A DNA stretch of 64,000 nucleotides from Cognatilysobacter xinjiangensis (GCF_014651995.1 NZ_BMXY01000002.1:124001-188000); one strand, 5' to 3'; positions 45,686 through 54,345 are shown, counted from the first letter of the stretch. Notes: generated from the sequence alone by a model not told the origin. Numbers and translations: made by a program.

Positions 45686-47064
45686 AGCTTGCGGACGCGG
45701 AAGCGCCGGGCCTTGATGCGGCCTTCCTGCAGGCGTGCGAGCGCGCGGTCGGCCTGCTCGCGGCGGATCGCGACGAAGCTGCGCGTGGCGAACACGTCGA
45801 TCTTGCCGATCGCGTCGGCGGCGAGGCCCGCGTCGCCGGTGAGCGCGCCGACGATGTCGCCGGGGCGCAGCTTGTCGGTGCGGCCGCCGTCGATGCGCAG
45901 CGTCACCATCGCCGCGCGCGGGCCGATGCGGCCGCGCAGTGCCGCGAGCGGCGGGCGCTGCAGGTCGATGCGCAGGCCGAGCGCGTCCTCCACCACCTTC
46001 AGCCGGGGCTGCTCGCGCGGCGTGCACAGCGTGAACGCGGTGCCGCCGCGCCCGGCGCGCCCGGTGCGGCCGATGCGGTGCACGTAGGTGTCGGCATCGT
46101 TCGGAACGTCGTAGTTCACGACGAGGTCGAGGCTCTCGACGTCGAGCCCGCGCGCGGCGACGTCGCTGGCCACCAGCACGTTGCAACTGCGGTTGGCGAA
46201 GCGCACCAGCGCCTCCTCGCGATCGCGCTGCTCCATGTCGCCGTGAAGCGCGAGCGCGGAAAAGCCCAGATGCGTGAGCGACGAGACGACTTCCTCGGTG
46301 TCGCGGCGCATGTTGCAGAACACGACGGCGCTGTCGGCGGCGGCGTCGATCAGCAGGCCCGCCAGCGCCGCGGGCTTCTGCGCCGGCTCGACCGAGAAGA
46401 ATCGCTGCGTGACCGCGGGCGCATGCGCCTCGCCCCCGACCGTGACTTCCTCGGGCTCGCGCATCGTGGTGCGCGCGACCTCGCGCACGGCGTCGGGGAA
46501 CGTGGCGGAGAACAACAGGCTCTGACGCTGCTTGGGCATCGCCTTGGCGATTTCGCGGATCGCCTCCTCGAAACCCATGTCGAACATGCGGTCGGCCTCG
46601 TCGAGTACGAAAACCGACACGCCGCGAAGATCCAGCGACTTCTTGCGCAGCAGTTCCTGCACGCGGCCGGGCGTGCCGACTACCACGTGCGGCGGATGCG
46701 CGAGCGAGGCGAGCTGCGGTTCCAGCGAGACGCCGCCGGTGAGCGTCAGCAGCTTGAGGTTGGGCAGCCCCGTGGCGAGCTTGCGCAGCTGCTTGGCGAC
46801 CTGGTCGGCGAGTTCGCGCGTGGGGCAGAGCACCAGCGCCTGCACGCCGCTGCCCGCGAGTTCGATCCGCTGCAGCAGCGCGAGGCCGAACGCGACGGTC
46901 TTGCCGCTGCCGGTCGGCGCCTGTGCGATGAGGTCGCGACCTTGCAGCGCGGGCGGCAGGGCGCGCGCCTGGATCGGCGTGAGGCGGACGTGCCCGAGGG
47001 CATCGAGCCCCTGGAACAGGGCGGGCGCGAGCGGGAGATCGGTGAATTCGGCGGCGTTTTGCAT
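45682..47064 (-). CDS. dbpA: ATP-dependent RNA helicase DbpA
   Basis: A 460-residue DEAD-box helicase: Q motif region RLTPIQARALPPALQ, motif I APTGSGKT, Ia PTRELADQVAK, DEAD in VFVLDEADRMFDMGF, SAT in LFSATFPDAV, motif V ASDVAARGLDV and motif VI HRIGRTGRAG. The C-terminal 75 residues (RGRIGPRAAMVTLRIDGGRT, KLRPGDIVGALTGDAGLAAD) are the DbpA RNA-binding domain, which targets helix 92 of 23S rRNA, so the enzyme acts in large ribosomal subunit assembly. Coupled to the YaiI gene downstream. Confidence 0.95.
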   Translation of the reverse strand: MQNAAEFTDLPLAPALFQGLDALGHVRLTPIQARALPPALQGRDLIAQAPTGSGKTVAFGLALLQRIELAGSGVQALVLCPTRELADQVAKQLRKLATGLPNLKLLTLTGGVSLEPQLASLAHPPHVVVGTPGRVQELLRKKSLDLRGVSVFVLDEADRMFDMGFEEAIREIAKAMPKQRQSLLFSATFPDAVREVARTTMREPEEVTVGGEAHAPAVTQRFFSVEPAQKPAALAGLLIDAAADSAVVFCNMRRDTEEVVSSLTHLGFSALALHGDMEQRDREEALVRFANRSCNVLVASDVAARGLDVESLDLVVNYDVPNDADTYVHRIGRTGRAGRGGTAFTLCTPREQPRLKVVEDALGLRIDLQRPPLAALRGRIGPRAAMVTLRIDGGRTDKLRPGDIVGALTGDAGLAADAIGKIDVFATRSFVAIRREQADRALARLQEGRIKARRFRVRKL

Positions 47065-47116
47065 GCGCCATGATACGGACAGGCGCGGTGCAGGCCGGGA
47101 ATGCGCGTCCCCGATA

Positions 47117-47148
47117 CGCGAATCCCGGCCGTGGGGCCGGGATTCGCG
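47117..47148. other. Perfect 14-base inverted repeat
   Basis: Arms CGCGAATCCCGGCC and GGCCGGGATTCGCG with a 4-base loop lie between the end of the DUF5916 gene and the start of dbpA, both on the minus strand. It is probably the terminator of the DUF5916 transcript, though no T-tract follows. It could alternatively be one copy of a dispersed palindromic repeat. Confidence 0.6.
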
Positions 47149-47170
47149 GACTACTCGGGGCGGGGCCCGC

Positions 47171-49384
47171 TCAGGGCTGCCAGCCGTAGGTCAGCTTGAC
47201 GAACGCGCCGCGCGTGCTGGCGAACAGCTCGCGGTTCTCGTCGTCGAGGAACCCGCCGACGGTGCCGCCCGCATAGATCGCGGTGCGCGGATTCACGCGA
47301 TAGGAGTAGACCAGCTGCGCGCCGAGATCGCGGCCGTGGCGGTTGACCGGCTCGTCGTAGAGCGACGGGTCCTTGTCGACGTTGCTGGCCTGTACGGCGA
47401 TCCGCAGGCGCTGGCGCGGATCGAGCTGCCAGGCCATGCGCGCGTCGAGCACCGTCGCCTCGAAGGCGGTGCCGCCGTCGCGGCGCAGGCTTTGCTGGAA
47501 CAGGTCGAGGTTGGCGCTGAGCCCGCGGCCGAACGCGAAGTTGCCCCAGATGTCGAAGTAACGGCCCTGGCCACGGCGCGAGGCCGCGAGGTCGATCTGC
47601 GGGCCGACGCGGAAGTTCGCGCCCACCTGCATCGCCGAGCTCGGCGTCATGCTGCCGAACAGGTTGACGTAGGACTCGTCGAACAGCTGGCCGTTCCAGT
47701 AGCGCTCGCGGGTCATGCCCTGCACTCCGAAACTGCTCTGCCACGGGCCGTTGACGCTGATTTTCGATTCCAGCTCGCGCTCGAGCAGCTGCCCGTCGTA
47801 ACGGTGGGTGATATCGAAGTCGGTATAGAACTGCACGCGCGTGATCTTCGAGCCCTTGTCGAAGAACCAGTTGTAGGCGCCGCCGACCAGCGATTTCTCG
47901 TAACCCACCTGGCCGATGAAGCCGAGGTCGGCGCGGAAGCCGGGGTCGATCCGCTCGTGCCAGGCCGAGGCGAACCAGTTGCGGGTCTCGTAGTCGTAGG
48001 ACGCGCGCCAGGCATTGCCGGCGGGGCTGGTGTCGTCGACGTCGTCGGCGAGCGCGGCCGGATATTCGGAATCGCTGCGCAGCAGCTGCGCGATCACCGT
48101 GTGCCGGCCCTTCTGCCAGCGCGTGTCCACGCCCGCCACGCCATTGCTGTAGTCGTCGCCCTGACGCGCGGTCGCGATGACGCCGACGCTGGTGTGCTCG
48201 TCGAGGTCGTGGCGATAGCGGCCGACGGCGACGTCGGAGGTCTGGTCGAGCACGGTGAACGACGAGCCGAGCACGCCCGGCAGCAGCAGCTGCGTGGTGG
48301 CGTCGCGCGCGACGAACGCGCCGTAGGCGCCGCTGCCGCTGCGGCCGGTCACGCGCAGGCCGAAGTCGGGGTCGGCGATCTGGCGCGTGTAGAGCACCTG
48401 GAACGGCGTGTTGAAGTAATCCGCGCCTTCCATGAAGAAGGGGCGCTTCTCCGGGAAGTACAGCGCGAAGTTGCTGGTGAGATCGAGCTGCGCCTGGTCG
48501 GATTCGACCTGCGAGAAGTCGGGATTGATCGTCGCGTTGAGCGTGAGGTTGGGCGAGGGTGCCCATGACACGTCCAGGCCCGGCTCGATCCGCACGCCGT
48601 CGCCGCGCCACTCGCCCCCGCGATGGTCGCGCGACTGCGCATCGGTGATGGTGAGCGTGGGCACCACTTCCAGGTTGCGGCCCTGCTGCACGCCTTCCAT
48701 GCCCTCGAACTTCGACGCATGGCAGAGCAGGCAGTTGCCCCCGCGCGGCACGGTCACGTTGGCGAGCTGGTGGCGGACGCTGCGCGGATAGGCGCGGAAG
48801 GCGATCACGCCCCAGCGCTTGGGGCCTTCGCCGTCGCGGAAGCGCAGCGTCGAGAACGGGATGCGGATCTCGACGTCGTAGCCTTCCGCGGTGATGCGGC
48901 CGGCGCTGGTCCAAAGTCCGTCCCAGGAATCGTCCTCGTTGCCGGTGGCTTCCTCGCGGATGAGGTCCATCTGCACGCCGAGCGGATTGACGAAGAACTC
49001 GTAGTTGCGGCGGCGGTCGTCGAAGGTGTCCAGCATCACGCCGACGAAATCGTCGCGGAAGGCGCTGTCGCGGTCGGTGAGGTGCGCGCGGATCTTCGAC
49101 GGGTCCGGGTCGGCGGCATGCACCGCGATGTACAGCGCATCGCGCGTCGTCGCCATGCGCATGGTGGTGCGCACCGGCGCCGGCGTGTTGTCGGCAGGCG
49201 AGATCTCGTAGGGCAGGTCGATGACGGTGGCCTGCGACCAGACCGATTCGTCGAGCAGGCCGTCGACGACGATGCCGCCCTCGATGTGCGGGATCTGCGT
49301 GGCCTCCTGCGCGGGCGCGAGGGGCGCCAGTGCAAGAAGCGCGAGTGCGAGGGAGAGGGCGAGCGGGCTGCGTCGTGTCGTCAT
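47171..49384 (-). CDS. Exported CBM9-like / DUF5916 protein with outer-membrane-type barrel
   Basis: A 737-residue protein with a signal peptide (ALSLALALLALAPLAPAQ). The first about 220 residues match the carbohydrate-binding-module 9-like domain of this family (IVVDGLLDESVWSQATVIDL, TTRDALYIAVHAADPDPSKI). The rest is DUF5916 (LTLNATINPDFSQVESDQAQ, LDLTSNFALYFPEKRPFFME), rich in alternating strands and ending FVKLTYGWQP, as in outer-membrane barrels. A CxxCH sequence, Cys218-Cys221-His222 in GGNCLLCHASK, could bind haem c or be a plain metal or disulfide site. Function of the family is unknown; surface sugar uptake or binding is often guessed. Single gene. Confidence 0.88.
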   Translation of the reverse strand: MTTRRSPLALSLALALLALAPLAPAQEATQIPHIEGGIVVDGLLDESVWSQATVIDLPYEISPADNTPAPVRTTMRMATTRDALYIAVHAADPDPSKIRAHLTDRDSAFRDDFVGVMLDTFDDRRRNYEFFVNPLGVQMDLIREEATGNEDDSWDGLWTSAGRITAEGYDVEIRIPFSTLRFRDGEGPKRWGVIAFRAYPRSVRHQLANVTVPRGGNCLLCHASKFEGMEGVQQGRNLEVVPTLTITDAQSRDHRGGEWRGDGVRIEPGLDVSWAPSPNLTLNATINPDFSQVESDQAQLDLTSNFALYFPEKRPFFMEGADYFNTPFQVLYTRQIADPDFGLRVTGRSGSGAYGAFVARDATTQLLLPGVLGSSFTVLDQTSDVAVGRYRHDLDEHTSVGVIATARQGDDYSNGVAGVDTRWQKGRHTVIAQLLRSDSEYPAALADDVDDTSPAGNAWRASYDYETRNWFASAWHERIDPGFRADLGFIGQVGYEKSLVGGAYNWFFDKGSKITRVQFYTDFDITHRYDGQLLERELESKISVNGPWQSSFGVQGMTRERYWNGQLFDESYVNLFGSMTPSSAMQVGANFRVGPQIDLAASRRGQGRYFDIWGNFAFGRGLSANLDLFQQSLRRDGGTAFEATVLDARMAWQLDPRQRLRIAVQASNVDKDPSLYDEPVNRHGRDLGAQLVYSYRVNPRTAIYAGGTVGGFLDDENRELFASTRGAFVKLTYGWQP

Positions 49385-49590
49385 TGGGCGGCTGCGGATC
49401 CGGTTCGTGCAGGGATGCGGCGCAGTGCCCGACGGTTTAAGCCGCCTGCTGCATATCACGGCCCGGCATGCACGTCCGGGCGTCGCGAGGATGAGGCCGT
49501 GATGCGGGCGCGGCGCGTGCCGGAAGTCGCGACCCCTGCGTACGGTCGCGACGGCTTATGACGGTGGCGCGTTCCGACGGATGCGCGGCG

Positions 49591-50193
49591 TCAGGCGCGG
49601 CGCGTGCGCGGCTTCGCGCGCGGGCGCTTCGGTCCCGCGATGGGCGTCGCGCTCGCGGGCGCCGCTTTGGCCGTCATGCCATCGAGCCAGGCCAGCGCGT
49701 CGACGTAGCCCATGAACGCCTGCAGATAGTCGGGCGAGACATCGCGCATCAGCGTGAGCGCGCGATGCACCAGCAGCGTGGAGTTCAGCGGGCCGGCGTC
49801 CTGCGGCGCGCTGTCCAGCGCCTGCCGCATCTGGCTGCGTGCGCGGGCCGTGGCGCTGGCGCGGTGCAGTTCGTCGAGGGCGGTCGTCGCGGCCTGCGCC
49901 TTGGGCGACGCGGTGTCGGCTGCAAGGCGTTCGTGCAGCGCCGCGAACGCGTTCCGGGCCGACTGACGTGAACCATCGCGTGCCGGCGCGGCGTGCGATG
50001 CATCGAGCGAGGCCAGGCAGGCGGATGCGAGTTCGGCAATCCGGGCGTCGAGCACGCGTCGCAGCCCGCCGTCGCGGTCCGCGGCGCGGCGCGACAGTGC
50101 GCGGATGCGCGCGTAGCACAGCGGGTCCAGGCGGTCGGCGCCGCGCTGCTGCAGCGTGGCCAGCATCGCCGCGATGTCCACGGCGTCGCTCAC
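49591..50193 (-). CDS. DUF2894-type protein, last gene of a motor-like operon
   Basis: A 200-residue soluble protein. The C-terminal half carries the recognisable block SQMRQALDSAPQDAGPLNS followed by LVHRALTLMRDVSPDYLQAF and MGYVDALAWLD, which I associate with DUF2894. The N-terminal half starts RGADRLDPLCYARIRALSRR. The tail is basic (GPKRPRAKPRTRRA). No function is known. Its start overlaps the stop of the OmpA-like gene, and the order DUF3348-DUF802-OmpA-DUF2894 recurs in beta- and gammaproteobacteria. A role in assembling or regulating the motor-like complex is inferred from this linkage only. Confidence 0.78.
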   Translation of the reverse strand: MSDAVDIAAMLATLQQRGADRLDPLCYARIRALSRRAADRDGGLRRVLDARIAELASACLASLDASHAAPARDGSRQSARNAFAALHERLAADTASPKAQAATTALDELHRASATARARSQMRQALDSAPQDAGPLNSTLLVHRALTLMRDVSPDYLQAFMGYVDALAWLDGMTAKAAPASATPIAGPKRPRAKPRTRRA

Positions 50194-50825
50194 GGTGCGG
50201 CCGCGGTCCGCGGCTTGGGCATCGGCGCGATCTCGACACGTCGATTGCGCGCGCGGCCGGCTTCGTCGTCATTGGCGCTGACCGGGCGCTGCGAGCCGAA
50301 GGCCGCGGCGAACACCGAATCGGCCGGCACGCCGGCGGCGATGAGCGCACGCGTCACGGTGAGCGCGCGCTCGGCGGAGAGCTCCCAGTTGTCGGCGAAC
50401 TGGCGGTTGCCGTCGCGCACCTGACGGTCGTCGGTGAAGCCGCTCACCATCAGGATCTCGTCGCGCGAGCGCAGGTACGTGGCCAGCGGGCCCGCGAGGC
50501 TCTTCAACAGCTCGCGCCCTTCCGGCTGCAGGCGGTCGGAATTGAGCGCGAACAGCACACTGCCGCGGATGCCGATGCGCCCGTCCACCAGCGTCACGCG
50601 GCCAGTCGACAGCGGCACCGCGAGCGCCTGCTCCAGCGTGCGCGTGCGCTGCGTGGCTTCCTCGCGCTTGCGCACTTCCTCGTCGAGACGCTGCGAGAGC
50701 TGCATCTGCATGCCGATCGCACCGACCAGGATCAGCACGAACACACCCAGCAGCACCGACATCAGGTCGCCGAACGCGGCCCAGACCGGCGCGCTGCCGC
50801 TGTCGTTGTCGAACTCCACGCTCAT
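50190..50825 (-). CDS. MotB/ZorB-like OmpA-domain protein
   Basis: A 211-residue protein with one N-terminal transmembrane helix and a C-terminal OmpA/MotB peptidoglycan-binding domain (LNSDRLQPEGRELL, MVSGFTDDRQV, LSAERALTVTRALIAAGVPA, RARNRRVEIAP). The helix is WAAFGDLMSVLLGVFVLIL and has an acidic residue, Asp20, at the position of the ion-binding Asp of MotB and ZorB. This strongly suggests an ion-driven stator unit with the protein encoded just upstream (ATGA overlap). A linker of about 40 residues joins the two parts. It is not a typical outer-membrane OmpA because the barrel is missing. Confidence 0.88.
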   Translation of the reverse strand: MSVEFDNDSGSAPVWAAFGDLMSVLLGVFVLILVGAIGMQMQLSQRLDEEVRKREEATQRTRTLEQALAVPLSTGRVTLVDGRIGIRGSVLFALNSDRLQPEGRELLKSLAGPLATYLRSRDEILMVSGFTDDRQVRDGNRQFADNWELSAERALTVTRALIAAGVPADSVFAAAFGSQRPVSANDDEAGRARNRRVEIAPMPKPRTAAAP

Positions 50826-53101
50826 GCCGGCTGGGCCTGTGCGTCCGCCCGTTGCTGCAGCTCGCCGAGGATCTGCTTCTGCGCCAGCAGGCTCAGGTCG
50901 ACCACCTCGCGCGCCTGCGCGACGTAGTAGGCGAGTTGCTCGTCGCTGCGTTCCAGCGAGCGCTCCAGCGCGCCCTCGATGGCCTGCAGGCGCGCGGCGA
51001 GCTGCTCGTTGGCGTCGCCGAAGCGCTGCACCGCCTCGCTGAACACGTCGCCCACGCTCGCGACGTCGATCGCGCCCGCGGCGATGCGGTCGGCGGCGGC
51101 ATCGAGCCGGCTGCCCTGCGCCTCGACCTGCTCGGTGAAGCGCGCGGCCACGCGTTCCATCGCGTCGGCGGAAGTCGCGATCAGCGCATCGACCGCGGCG
51201 CGCTGTTCGGCCGACGCGTGGTTCACCGCGCCGAGCAGCGTGTCGACGGTCGCCAGCAGGCGGCCGCGTTCCTCCAGCATCGCCGTATCGCGGGCGAGAC
51301 TGTCGGACAGGTTCTGGCGAAGCTCGGCGATGACCGCGGCCGCCGCCTTCGGCGCCTCGGCGGCGTCGTGCACGAGGCGCGAGATTTCCGCCAGGGTTTC
51401 GCGCGCATGCGCCTGCGTGTTGGCTTCGAGACGCGCCTGCAGCTCGGCGTGCGAGCGCTGCACGGTGTCCACGAGCGACGCGGCCTGCGATTCGAAGCAC
51501 GCCGTCGCAGCCACGAGCGCCTGTTCGTTGTTGCGCGCGAGTGCTTCACCGGCTGCGAGTTGCTTCGACAGCGCTTCCTCGAAGGCGGCGCGCGCACCGG
51601 CGAGTGCCTGGTCGCTGCCGCGCGCCAGCGTTTCGCCCACGGCGGCCTGCTGCGATACCGCCTCGTTGAACCGTGTCGTCGCCTCGGCCAGCGCCTGTTC
51701 GTTGTTGCGCGCAAGTGCTTCACCGGCTGCGAGTTGTTTCGACAGCGCTTCCTCGAAGGCGACGCGCGCATCGGCGAGCGCCTGCGCGCTGCCGCTCGCA
51801 AGCGACTCGCCCGCGGCGGCCTGCTGCGACAGGGCCTCGCCGAACTTCGTGGTCGCCTCGGCCAGTGCGTGCTCGTTGTTACGTGCGAGTGCCTCGCCCA
51901 GCGCAGCCTGGCGTGCCAATGCGTCATTCCATGCGGCGACGGCGCCGGTGCCCACGTTTTCGACGCGTGCAGAGATCGTGTCGACCAGTCGGGTGGCGCG
52001 CTGCTCGAACGCCCCGGTGAACTGCGCGAGCGTGGCGTCCAGCTGCTGCGCGACGCCGTCGTTCGCCGCACGTTGTTGCGCGATCGCATCGGTCCATAGC
52101 GTGGCGACCTTGTCGGTGCTCGCCTGCAGGCCGTCGCCGATCGATTCGATCTGGCGTTGCATGGCCTGCGCGATCTCCGCATGCAGCTCGGCGGCCTGTT
52201 TCGTCAGCGCGGCCATGGTGTCCTCGGCGACCGGGCGCAGCGTCGCGCCCGCGGCCTCGGCGCTCCTGGAGACGCTGGCTTCCAGCGATTGGCCGACGCT
52301 CGTCGCCAGCTGGGCATGCATGGCTTCGGCGCGCGCGTGGAACGCGGCCTGCTGCGCGAGCTGTCGCTCGTGCGCGCGTGCGCTCTGCTGTTCGATCGCC
52401 GCCATTGTCGACGCCAGTTGCTCGACCAAGGTCGGCATCGTGTCGACCTGGCGCTGCAGCAGGCGGAATGCCTCGTCGCGCTGGTGGCTGCGCGAATACA
52501 CGTGCAGGTGCGTGGCGACCGCGCCGTCCAGCGCCTGCGCAGCCTCGCTGCGCTCGCGACGGCACAGCGCCGACAGCAGGCCGAGCATGGCCGAGGCCGC
52601 GACGCCCGCGATCGACGTGCCGAACGCGAAAGCCAGCCCCTTCACCGGTGCGGCCAGCGAGGTGCGCACGGCATCGAGATCCGTGGCGCTCTCCAGCGCC
52701 ATGCCGGTGCCGCGCAGCGTGCTCATCATGCCGAGAAGGGTGCCGAGCATGCCGAGCAGCACCAGCAGGCCGACGAGATAGGGCGTCAGCGCAGGGGCCG
52801 GCAGTGGCGCCCGCTCGCCCTCGATGCGCTGGCGCACCGTCGCGCGCAGCGATGCGGGCAACGACGCGAGCCAGGTCGTCAGGCTGTCGACCGGCCCGTC
52901 GAGCGAATCGACCGACGTCGCGAGTGCGGTGGTGGCACGGCTGTAGCGCCGCAATTCGACCGCACCCGCGAGGTAGCAGGCGGTGATGACCAGCACCACC
53001 GCGAGCGCGAGCGGGTTGCTGCCGACATAGCCGGCGCCGACGGCGACAAGGGCCAGCAGGCCGAGGGAGAAGACGGCGGGTTTGAGCAGGTTATTCGGCA
53101 T
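50822..53101 (-). CDS. DUF802 protein, MotA/TolQ/ZorA-like with long coiled-coil tail
   Basis: A 759-residue inner-membrane protein. Two helices near the N-terminus (VFSLGLLALVAVGAGYVG, ALAVVLVITACYLAGAVEL) and two more at about residues 115-190 (YLVGLLVLLGMLGTLLGMMS, LAFAFGTSIAGVAASAMLGL) form a MotA/ExbB-type core. About 560 residues of cytoplasmic coiled coil follow, including five 29-residue repeats. The last part is DUF802-like (DAAADRIAAGAIDVASVGDV, YYVAQAREVVDLSLLAQKQI). ZorA of the Zorya defence system has the same plan: MotA core plus long tail. ATG 53101 overlaps the end of the DUF3348 gene. Confidence 0.86.
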   Translation of the reverse strand: MPNNLLKPAVFSLGLLALVAVGAGYVGSNPLALAVVLVITACYLAGAVELRRYSRATTALATSVDSLDGPVDSLTTWLASLPASLRATVRQRIEGERAPLPAPALTPYLVGLLVLLGMLGTLLGMMSTLRGTGMALESATDLDAVRTSLAAPVKGLAFAFGTSIAGVAASAMLGLLSALCRRERSEAAQALDGAVATHLHVYSRSHQRDEAFRLLQRQVDTMPTLVEQLASTMAAIEQQSARAHERQLAQQAAFHARAEAMHAQLATSVGQSLEASVSRSAEAAGATLRPVAEDTMAALTKQAAELHAEIAQAMQRQIESIGDGLQASTDKVATLWTDAIAQQRAANDGVAQQLDATLAQFTGAFEQRATRLVDTISARVENVGTGAVAAWNDALARQAALGEALARNNEHALAEATTKFGEALSQQAAAGESLASGSAQALADARVAFEEALSKQLAAGEALARNNEQALAEATTRFNEAVSQQAAVGETLARGSDQALAGARAAFEEALSKQLAAGEALARNNEQALVAATACFESQAASLVDTVQRSHAELQARLEANTQAHARETLAEISRLVHDAAEAPKAAAAVIAELRQNLSDSLARDTAMLEERGRLLATVDTLLGAVNHASAEQRAAVDALIATSADAMERVAARFTEQVEAQGSRLDAAADRIAAGAIDVASVGDVFSEAVQRFGDANEQLAARLQAIEGALERSLERSDEQLAYYVAQAREVVDLSLLAQKQILGELQQRADAQAQPA
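51476..51910 (-). repeat. Five tandem 87-base (29-codon) repeats inside the DUF802 gene
   Basis: Five units of 29 residues, alternating between two types: one with GEALARNNEQALAEATT and one with GETLARGSDQALAGARAAF. The higher-order period is thus 58 residues or 174 bases. DNA identity between units of the same type is high (for example the GAGTTGC or GAGTTGT followed by TTCGACAGCGC segment recurs), pointing to recent expansion. Confidence 0.85.
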
Positions 53102-53765
53102 GGGGTCCCGCGGTATCGGTTCGAAGGGCCGCTGACAGGCCCCGGGTGGGTTGCAGGCGCAGGTCCAGCTCGGCGACGAGCAGTGCGCGCATGTCGCGGC
53201 GGAAGGCGTCGAGCCAGGGCGCCGCGGTGTCGCCCGATGCTGGTTGGGCATCGCGCAGTCGTTCCAAGTGGCGCCCGAGCATCTCCGGCACCGCGGCCAG
53301 CGACGCGCGTTCGCGCGGCGCGAGCGCCTGTTCCATTGCCGCATCCGCCGCAGCCAGCCGCGCGAATGCCGTCGAGCGCCGCGCGAGACGCTCGCGCAGG
53401 CGCTTTCGCAGCAGCCCGACCTCCGCGCCCATCACCTGTTGCAGCAGCTGGCAGCGCTGGCGGAAGAAGGCCGCATCGGCGGACGTCGTGGTGAACGCGC
53501 GGTCGCCGTCGATCGAACGGACGAGGGACGCGCGAACCTGCGCGCAATCCTCGTCGCCATCCGTACCGGTCGGAACGTCGCTGTCGCAGGCCGACGGCTG
53601 TGCCTCCAGCGCGGATGACAGCGCCACGGCCTGGCGCCACTCGATCCACTGCGCCAGTTGCGGGGCCAGGGCTTGCGAAGGGGGCGATGCGGCGGCGCCG
53701 CCGACGTAGGCAAGCAGGCGGATGAGCGCAGGCCCACCGTCCTGCGCCCGGAAAGAATGTTCCAC
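53091..53765 (-). CDS. DUF3348-type protein, first gene of a motor-like operon
   Basis: A 224-residue soluble, helical protein starting with GTG (EHSFRAQDGGPALIRLLAYV) and continuing LAPQLAQWIEWRQAVALSSA, a pattern I associate with DUF3348. Mid-part: RCQLLQQVMGAEVGLLRKRL and RERASLAAVPEMLGRHLERL. No catalytic motif is visible. The family is known only by its constant linkage to DUF802, OmpA and DUF2894 genes. No good ribosome-binding site precedes the GTG. It overlaps the DUF802 start by 11 bases, so translation is coupled. Confidence 0.78.
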   Translation of the reverse strand: MEHSFRAQDGGPALIRLLAYVGGAAASPPSQALAPQLAQWIEWRQAVALSSALEAQPSACDSDVPTGTDGDEDCAQVRASLVRSIDGDRAFTTTSADAAFFRQRCQLLQQVMGAEVGLLRKRLRERLARRSTAFARLAAADAAMEQALAPRERASLAAVPEMLGRHLERLRDAQPASGDTAAPWLDAFRRDMRALLVAELDLRLQPTRGLSAALRTDTAGPHAE

Positions 53766-53894
53766 TGCGTGCGTACGGCCAAAACGCGGATTTTACATGC
53801 CGACCGGCGGGCGCCCCCTGTTCAGCAGCCGGCCGTGGCCTCCGCCGCCCGGCGGCCGCCATTTGCGCCTGCATCGGCGCTACAACGGCGCAGG

Positions 53895-53914
53895 GCCCGG
53901 GACGACACCCGGGC
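53895..53914 (+). other. Hairpin in the leader of the OsmC-like gene
   Basis: Seven-base arms GCCCGGG and CCCGGGC with a 6-base loop, 21 bases before the OsmC-like ATG, in the 170-base gap between divergent genes. No T-tract. A role in translation control or as an operator is possible but unsupported. Confidence 0.35.
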
Positions 53915-53934
53915 GCGGCGCAAGCGAGGCGGTG

Positions 53935-54345
53935 ATGGAGATCTCGGCACGCGTAAGCAACACGGCGGGCGGGCACGCGGCGGATGTCGCCACCGCCGGC
54001 AGCAGGCAGTCGGTGGCGGTCGCGGCGAAGGCGCAGGGCCGCGGCAGCGCGATCAACGGCGGCGAATTCCTGATGCTGGCGCTCGCCACGTGCTACTGCA
54101 ACGACCTCTACCGCGAGGCCGCGCGGCTGGGCATCGCCATCGACGGCTGCGAGGTCGTCGCCACGGCACGCTTCGAGGGTGTTGGCCTGGCGGCGGAAGA
54201 CGTCCGGTACGCCGTGCGGGTCGATTCCATCGCTCCGACGGCCGACATCGAGAGACTCGTCTCGGAGACCGACCGCGTCGCGGAGGTGCACAACACGCTT
54301 CGCGGTGGCTGCGCCGTCACGCGGGTCCAGTGGCCGCTGTCCTGA
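53935..54345 (+). CDS. OsmC family protein
   Basis: A 136-residue OsmC-like protein: ISARVSNTAGGHAADVAT at the N-terminus, the helix with the first cysteines GGEFLMLALATCYCNDLYRE and a second cysteine in TLRGGCAVTRVQW. OsmC/Ohr proteins reduce organic hydroperoxides with a Cys pair. The spacing here (TCYC, then GGC near the end) fits the YhfA-like branch better than Ohr, so peroxidase activity is likely but not certain. GTG 53932 is an alternative start one codon earlier. Single gene diverging from the DUF3348 operon. Confidence 0.85.
   Translation: MEISARVSNTAGGHAADVATAGSRQSVAVAAKAQGRGSAINGGEFLMLALATCYCNDLYREAARLGIAIDGCEVVATARFEGVGLAAEDVRYAVRVDSIAPTADIERLVSETDRVAEVHNTLRGGCAVTRVQWPLS

Noticed and set aside
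51476-51910. CRISPR-like array
   Set aside because: The repeats are 87-base units in frame within a coding sequence, with no short repeat/unique spacer pattern and no cas genes.
49591-53765. Complete Zorya defence system
   Set aside because: Only ZorA/ZorB-like parts are present; no ZorC, ZorD helicase or ZorE nuclease gene is adjacent, so the cluster is described as motor-like only.
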